Shown here one piece after another: positions 60,901 through 64,000 of a stretch of DNA of 64,000 nucleotides. The notes below the pieces were generated by a model, which ran no database searches, was not told the origin of the DNA, and saw only the letters and a list, made by a program, of their open reading frames with translations. The stretch is from Nectonema munidae. Taxonomy: Eukaryota > Nematomorpha > Nectonematoida > Nectonematidae. Location: positions 124,001 through 188,000 of the forward strand of contig JAUIRK010000475.1 in NCBI GenBank assembly GCA_030549495.1, in the 5' to 3' direction. Numbering within the stretch: position 1 is the first letter of the stretch; every line of letters starts with the position of its first letter. The translations under genes and the position numbers were made by a program.

Positions 60901-62955
60901 TAAAGTCTAAAAATATATATCTATTAAATATAAATGTGCATATTGATTGATGATGAACTTGAAATATATATACTCAATATTTTTTACTTGAATTAAAAGA
61001 TGTGTGAATATTAATTAGTAATAAAATAATTAAAGGCAAGTTATTATATTACCAAACTCAATATCAGCCTATTCCAAAAATATTGGGATTGCATTCTAGA
61101 TTTGGATTCCTAATTGGACCAATTAATTCAAAGGAACTTACAGAGTGAAGCTCAGCCAATAAAATGTCATATTGGAGTTTGAATTCTTGTTCCTGGTGTA
61201 GAAGTTTGCTGTGCAAAGCAGAATTCTCATCCAGCAGCTGAGATATTTCCTGAAAAGATCAAAAAATTTTAGCGTGAGGAAAAAAGCCAACCTACCCAGA
61301 ACATATTTTTTATGAATAGTAACTTAATGCTCGTAAACTTTCTGAAACTTTCATGTAGTCTCATGTAAGAAATCATAAACGGTGTATTATGTATACTTAT
61401 AAAGATATTTTAAATATTTTATTTAGATGCTTACATGATATTGGTGATTATAAGTATTTATAATTGTTTGCAAATTTTTGATTCTAGATACTTTTATAGC
61501 CTGTAAAAAGCAAAATATTCATGGCAAACACAAGATCACAAACAAAAGTTTATAAAATTGGATCTACAATTCCAGTAATAGTAGGATAAAAAACATCCAA
61601 TAAAGTGGCTCTTCCATTATTTCTTAATCATCTTGGTCTCACAAAAATACAAGCAAGTCGTCTAAGGCTACCATGGGAAAGATTTTTAATTTCTGAGAAA
61701 TAGACCGAATTGAAAGAAATGAATTGTGAAAAAAGATTAGAAAAAATGTTTAAGAAATAATGGACACTCCTTTAGAAAAGAAAAGTACAAAAATTCAACA
61801 GAAAAATGAGTGTGTTTTCATTGAAGATTTGGATAATCTTTTGGATGTGGGGCATGCAAATACAATCAACTTGATAAAGAAAATCCTAAGGCTGAAATAT
61901 TCTTAAAACATCAGTGTTCGTCAAAAAGAGGGAAGGAACAGCGATAAAAGTCGACAATAAAGTGTAATTCAAAGAAAAGAAAAATCTTGAAAAGTTAACG
62001 AAGATAGGAGACAGATACTTTAGGATGACAACAGAAAGTCCAAAAAAACGGCATAACAATGGAATTTAAAGTTGATGTCTCCACATCTCAAAGAGAATGA
62101 GAACAAAGCAGAAAACAGTCAAAATAACAGCTACATAGATTAAAATAGAAACGAGGTGGAAGGTGTGTGATGATAATCAGGGGGAAGAAAAGTCAATAAA
62201 GTAAACATTTTTCCTTGAAACACAAAAAACCATAAATTAACAATTATATGAAGCGATTTTGCTAGTGAACCTTTTTAGGTCAATTAGATTTTTAAAAAAA
62301 TTAGGTAAAAAAACGTGAAAAAGTATTTCATAATAAAATTCACTTTAACATTCATTCTAATTTGAAGTTCAAAAGGTAGAGACAACCAAAAAATATAATG
62401 GGAAATAAAACAAAGTTTAGCGAATATTTTTGAATATATAAAAATGCTAAAAGTATAACATGTAACCCACCTTCTTTGAGCTCAGATTAAACAAAAATTT
62501 GGCGCCATTTTCTAAACTTAATCGACTTTTACTCCTTTCACTTTCCAATGTTGAACAAACTTAAATAAAAATTGGGCGTATGAGTTAATCAAAGTATAAA
62601 TAGAAGTATATGATAAAAAAGAAATTCATTACGACAACAAAATGATGATGAATATAATGATCATTGATAATAAATTTACAGTAATTTATAAATCATTGTT
62701 TTTTAGAGAAGGTAGCATAAATACAATTACACAGTTTTTGTCTGGTAATTTCATCCTTCAATTTGCAATTTTCTTCTTTGAGGTCAAGGAGTTGATTCTG
62801 TTAATGAAAAAATAATAATAATCAATCGGGGTGAAAAACTATATTGTATATAATAAAATGACAAGAATAGTGATGTATATATAAAAACTTACAACATATA
62901 CCTCAAGGATCGGAATCTGAGTCGCCAAAAATTGATTAGAAAAAGCTGTCGACAT
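48801..62955 (-). CDS. GRIPAP1: GRIPAP1/GRASP1 orthologue, spliced from 11 exons
   Basis: GRIP1-associated protein 1 is a cytoplasmic coiled-coil protein. In vertebrates it binds Rab4 and links recycling endosomes to AMPA-receptor traffic. Exons in gene order, as high-low coordinates: 62955-62902, 62797-62731, 62559-62471, 61249-61142, 57277-57141, 56443-56224, 55163-54948, 54888-54757, 52738-about 52535, 49645-49348, 48973-48801. Phases fit at every junction except the 52.5-kb donor. From memory of the human protein, QLLDLKEENCKLKDE matches QLLELRTNNYQLSDE, and 57 residues later NSALHSKLLHQEQEFKLQ matches NEMLQAKLHSQEEDFRLQ without a gap. MKDLKKLYLSEKKRCAKLEK matches [34 protein letters not shown] and ENKQLKKLLQKTMIQNLNLQ match the C-terminal coils. 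The product is about 560 residues against 841 in human; the missing part is central coiled coil. Introns range from 59 bp to 3.9 kb and hold hAT elements and MITEs. Confidence 0.92.
49348..49645 (-). CDS. GRIPAP1: GRIPAP1 exon 10
   Basis: The acceptor is 'ttcactttcag'. It encodes SFVSSITGAEAELDGELEQC, then [20 protein letters not shown] and LEESNEILLRDVSEKTSLIS. These match the human '[20 protein letters not shown]' region. The donor CATA|GTAATG leaves one base that joins exon 11. Confidence 0.9.
51059..51307. mobile_element. Double-length TTAA-type MITE, copy l, in GRIPAP1 intron 9
   Basis: TTAA flanks. It starts AACCCTTTTTAAGTCG and ends near 'aaaggatgggtttaa'. A GACAC-gacga-GTGTC hairpin lies inside the left end. 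Like copy k it holds two cores ('AGCAGAAGATTAG' and 'AATAGTCTGATTT') in opposite directions. Confidence 0.6.
51353..51510 (-). CDS. Possible hydrophobic terminal exon in GRIPAP1 intron 9
   Basis: After an acceptor-like 'ggcctacatacag' with a pyrimidine run, the minus strand encodes RILDVNTLNSLDCSSSILFF, then SVFSAIFGTFDYNIFFVLAV and ends QILGVFLVRIM at a stop. Two membrane-spanning stretches are suggested. I recognise no family; chance is quite possible. Confidence 0.2.
52535..52738 (-). CDS. GRIPAP1: GRIPAP1 exon 9
   Basis: The acceptor is 'cgtttacacag'. It encodes the conserved MKDLKKLYLSEKKRCAKLEK and RIKEI, then a glycine/serine linker. The donor is unsettled. Exon 10 needs phase 0, offered by AGT|GTCAGC (52550) or ATC|GTTGAA (52535). 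AGAAA|GTATTC is phase 2 and would need an unseen extra exon. Confidence 0.8.
53141..54415 (-). mobile_element. hAT (Ac-type) element with intact 8-bp target duplication, in GRIPAP1 intron 8
   Basis: The ends are TAATGATGGGACGAT and, read inward, TAGTGATGGGACGAT. The 8-bp duplication ATAGATAT flanks it exactly (53133-53140 and 54416-54423). On the minus strand at about 53700-53490 lies the hAT dimerisation region: SPFEWWKANKEDLPILAFFS, then PSSVESERVFSIGGNIYSPK and RNRLETKTGEMLVF. The first two-thirds of the transposase is missing, so this is a deleted copy with both ends kept. It holds the tRNA-like SINE trace at 54025-54095. Confidence 0.9.
54025..54095 (+). repeat. tRNA-like SINE trace inside the hAT element
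   Basis: 'gtgagtgggttgtgcgttgg' (A-box-like) is followed about 45 nt later by 'tagttcgatacatgcgg' (B-box-like). It has the same layout as 60617-60690. Confidence 0.4.
54757..54888 (-). CDS. GRIPAP1: GRIPAP1 exon 8 (coiled coil)
   Basis: The acceptor is 'ttatttttcag' and the donor TTACAG|GTAATC. It has 44 codons, EIESELALVKSKNSQQSSEI then LSLNENVTKLQNSIENNAKK. It leads straight into the MKDLKK block, as in the human protein. Confidence 0.88.
54948..55163 (-). CDS. GRIPAP1: GRIPAP1 exon 7 (coiled coil)
   Basis: The acceptor is 'aatttttttag'. It encodes KKVEDLAEISLKFDDCIKSG, then LQQSFEKEISRLTEEHSNKS and LALEEKYRDLEQLKNQKIS. The only phase-0 donor in place is AGT|GTTCGT, which is weak but has G at position +5. 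It leaves a 59-bp intron. Confidence 0.78.
55784..55800. repeat. (CA)n microsatellite
   Basis: An alternating CA run in GRIPAP1 intron 6. Confidence 0.9.
56224..56443 (-). CDS. GRIPAP1: GRIPAP1 exon 6 (serine/acid-rich linker, then coil)
   Basis: The acceptor is 'acaatttcag'. The product runs QNCRNSPSKVCKIALKACKL, then a disordered SSSFESEESDLHPASPVSLS region. It ends TLSDKICSLEIQLQ at the donor CAA|GTATCT, phase 0. The open frame continues past the donor to 56080. I prefer splicing because LEIQLQ joined to KKVEDLAEIS keeps a heptad pattern. Confidence 0.75.
56899..57023. mobile_element. TTAA-type MITE, copy m, in GRIPAP1 intron 5
   Basis: The left end is TTAACCGGTTAACGACGAG and the right end, read inward, is TTATCCGTTCGACCAG. 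The hairpin arms are GACTAT and ATAGTC. The core includes 'ATCGTCTGCTTTACATTAGA' and 'ATCGTCTGATT'. Confidence 0.75.
57141..57277 (-). CDS. GRIPAP1: GRIPAP1 exon 5
   Basis: The acceptor is 'ttttctttaag'. It encodes TMKVCKQLKQKEEASFHDVK and a linker ending LFPDLGSP. The donor CCTTT|GTAGGA leaves two bases, and exon 6 supplies the A of a leucine codon. The coil of exon 4 continues directly into it. Confidence 0.8.
57947..58063. mobile_element. TTAA-type MITE, copy n, in GRIPAP1 intron 4
   Basis: The left end is TTAACCCCTTCAGGCATTG and the right end, read inward, is TATACCCCCTTTCAGACAC. The core is diverged ('TATCGTTTGCTTTCTATC'). Confidence 0.65.
58630..60034 (-). mobile_element. hAT transposon relic (ZBED5/SCAND3-like), in GRIPAP1 intron 4
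   Basis: It is on the minus strand from the terminus CAGTGGTTTTCAAACTGGAG at 60034. A BED-finger remnant comes first (KCVLCSEVLS, then KTIDYFIRQAKRLNKFSFDN). Next come LKHIFLSNDTVRRLIVEMSD and FNLFAIQLD, then TFDASNLTVLGL, the family 'FAIQLDESTDVSN'. CNEAGIIAFLDKKNVG and the 85-residue frame 59049-58792 (VAMKYRLAYLS) follow. The C-terminal block is NRLGVSNDIRVALVKIESNV near 58700. The order covers nearly the whole transposase with several stops and shifts. The left terminus was not firmly found; CAGCGGTGTCTTTAC at 58464 is a candidate. Confidence 0.82.
60218..60245. repeat. (GTAT)n microsatellite
   Basis: About six or seven units of GTAT in GRIPAP1 intron 4. Confidence 0.9.
60452..60577. mobile_element. 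TTAA-type MITE, copy o (GTGTCACAC subfamily)
   Basis: The left end is TTAGCTCTTTGAAGAGC and the right end, read inward, is TTAACTCTTTGAGAATC. It carries 'GAATCGTTTGCTTTTTTCAA' and 'GCGGTGTCACACTGATT'. Confidence 0.75.
60617..60690 (+). repeat. tRNA-like SINE trace
   Basis: 'gtgagtgaggttggttagaa' then 'cttgggttcgataatgcatc'. The second contains a good B box (GGGTTCGATAATGC). It shares its layout with 54025-54095. No full cloverleaf forms. Confidence 0.4.
61142..61249 (-). CDS. GRIPAP1: GRIPAP1 exon 4
   Basis: The acceptor is 'gatcttttcag' and the donor TCT|GTAAGT is the best in the gene. It is 108 nt, 36 codons, EISQLLDENSALHSKLLHQE then QEFKLQYDILLAELHS. This is the most conserved exon. Confidence 0.93.
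62471..62559 (-). CDS. GRIPAP1: GRIPAP1 exon 3
   Basis: The acceptor is 'tatttaag'. It encodes CSTLESERSKSRLSLENGAK and FLFNLSSKK, with the donor AAGAAG|GTGGGT in phase 0. Its length equals the human segment between the flanking conserved blocks exactly, although identity here is low. Confidence 0.85.
62731..62797 (-). CDS. GRIPAP1: GRIPAP1 exon 2
   Basis: The acceptor is 'cattaacag'. It encodes NQLLDLKEENCKLKDEITRQ followed by KL. The donor CTGT|GTAATT leaves one base, completed by exon 3 as TTT (F). It matches the first human coiled-coil block. Confidence 0.88.
62902..62955 (-). CDS. GRIPAP1: GRIPAP1 exon 1 (start codon)
   Basis: It encodes MSTAFSNQFLATQIPILE and ends GAG|GTATAT in phase 0. 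The human protein starts MAQALSEEEFQRMQ, of similar length. An in-frame upstream ATG at 62976-62974 would add MLVLKEL; an in-frame stop lies 6 codons before that ATG. The start at 62955 is chosen because similarity begins there. Confidence 0.8.
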
Positions 62956-63088
62956 TAATTCCTTGAGGACTAACATTTTTAAGACTAATAGTCGGTATTA
63001 TTTTTAAATGGAATTTAATATATTCAAAGCAGATGACTTCCACTTTTGGGGACAATGGTGTCAACCTCATGCTTACTTAAAGAGCTAA
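62955..63088. mobile_element. TTAA-type MITE, copy p, abutting the GRIPAP1 start codon
   Basis: It shares 'TTTTTAAGACTAATA' with copy f, and 'TTCAAAGCAGATGAC' and 'GGTGTCAACCTCA' with copies f and o. The right end, read inward, is CTTAGCTCTTTAAGTAAG. The left end TTAATTCCTTGAGGAC begins at the A of the GRIPAP1 ATG. It probably forms the 5' UTR or proximal promoter. Confidence 0.65.
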
Positions 63089-63944
63089 GTAAATGACTTA
63101 AAATCAAGAAATTCTCTACATGATCTAAATATGGAGATGGGTTTGAAGAGAAATTGAAGTTAACAAAATTAAAATCGTGAAATCTATATAATCCTCAAAA
63201 TCGATTGGAGATAAGTTAAATATATTTTATGTATTGAAAGTATAAACTAAATCCAACTTCGTAAATTATACGCAAAATATTACACGATAAAAGAATATGT
63301 GATCTTATAAAAACCGAAAAGTTGTGTAGTCTATCCCAAAATGCATACTATATTAATGATATCATAAGACAAATCCAAAGGCAATAAACATGAAATTTAA
63401 AGTCTATTTCAATAATATTGATAAAATATTCAAATATAACTACAGTAGTTTATTTAGTTTTTAGTTTTTAGGAGACCATTTGCTTCTTTCGGAGTGAAAA
63501 TAAAATATAAGTACAAGTACAACTAAAATTATAAAGAATTTCTAGGAACAAGAAATATTAAATAGACGATGAATCTACGATCTATTTTTAAAAATACAAA
63601 ATTTAAACGTTTCCTGATGCTTTTTTGGTTATTATATGCATTATATTCAATCTAAATAACAGCAAAATTAACTAAATATGATATACATATATATAGTGGT
63701 GTATGCATTCAATGTGGAGGGGGCCTACCTCCTCCTTTCTTAAAATGAATCATCGATCTTTGTTTGCTTTCAAGTTTATTTGAAATAGTTATTTTTGTAA
63801 ATAGAAATATATATATTAGAAATTTATTGTAATACGAATTACCTTTCAAAAGCCAAACTTCATTAATAATAACAGCGTAGTAATGATGATTATTTTTAAA
63901 AGCTCCCTCTCCCCTAAAATTTTTAAGGTTAATAAACTCCAATA
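63089..63944. other. AT-rich region upstream of GRIPAP1; no gene recognised
   Basis: The 77-codon minus frame at 63709-63942 is mostly low-complexity. A promoter for GRIPAP1 should lie here or in the MITE; I cannot point to a specific core element. Confidence 0.4.
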
Positions 63945-64000
63945 ACTCAAAATCGGATAAGTCAAAATTCCGTTTAACTCAAAGTTGAATCGCGGTTCCA
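63945..64000. mobile_element. Terminus of a pogo-type element cut by the window edge
   Basis: 'aactcaaagttgaatcgcgg' followed by 'ttcca' at the edge is the complement of TGGAACCGCGATTCAACTTT, the usual style of pogo/Tigger ends (compare CAGTAGAACCTCAATATTCG at 44752). The tip lies outside the window. Confidence 0.4.

Noticed and set aside
1-64000. Virus-derived, Polinton or LTR-retroelement fossils
   Set aside because: I saw no long terminal repeats, protease/integrase order, capsid or envelope-like frames; all mobile elements recognised are DNA transposons, LINEs or SINE traces.

Overview
This is an AT-rich nuclear window from an animal, most likely an arthropod. The spliced genes, the intron-borne transposons and a Tc1/mariner transposase type that I associate with caligid copepods (sea lice, Lepeophtheirus/Caligus) suggest a copepod. 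The species call is inference from memory. I see no viral, Polinton or LTR-retroelement fossil.

Two host genes are well supported. TENT5 (FAM46 non-canonical poly(A) polymerase) is one uninterrupted coding exon, 16345-17865 (+). GRIPAP1 (GRASP1, a long coiled-coil recycling-endosome protein) covers 48801-62955 (-). I rebuilt GRIPAP1 from 11 exons, most of them too short to show as ORFs. Its exon phases agree at every junction but one, where the donor is unsettled. Its first four exons align with the human N-terminus over a 57-residue stretch without a gap. No functional link between the two genes is visible.

The rest is a transposon graveyard. 1-7.1 kb: a Tc1/mariner element split into an older repeat, tRNA-like SINE traces, a LINE endonuclease piece and a hAT 3' half. 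7-16 kb: hAT relics and MITEs, with one less AT-rich stretch (8.4-9.15 kb) that may be regulatory. 16-18 kb: TENT5. 19.5-25.5 kb: a 0.33-kb repeat, a pogo/Tigger element and a LINE tail. 25.6-26.85 kb: a Tc1-like relic beside a 34-37-bp minisatellite. 29-34 kb: MITEs and a THAP/P-element transposase. 34.4-40.1 kb: LINE, MULE and Merlin pieces and an uncharacterised repeated protein family. 40-48.8 kb: mostly empty, with a LINE reverse transcriptase, a pogo MITE and a second copy of the 0.33-kb repeat. 48.8-63 kb: GRIPAP1, whose introns hold two hAT elements and several MITEs.

The most interesting signal is a dispersed family of about 110-140-bp TTAA-flanked elements, with at least 16 copies plus fragments. 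They share a core of repeated TCGTCTGC words. In most copies the two terminal inverted repeats match each other but differ from those of other copies, and many carry a copy-specific palindrome near one end. One copy abuts the GRIPAP1 start codon and may supply its 5' UTR and an upstream in-frame ATG.
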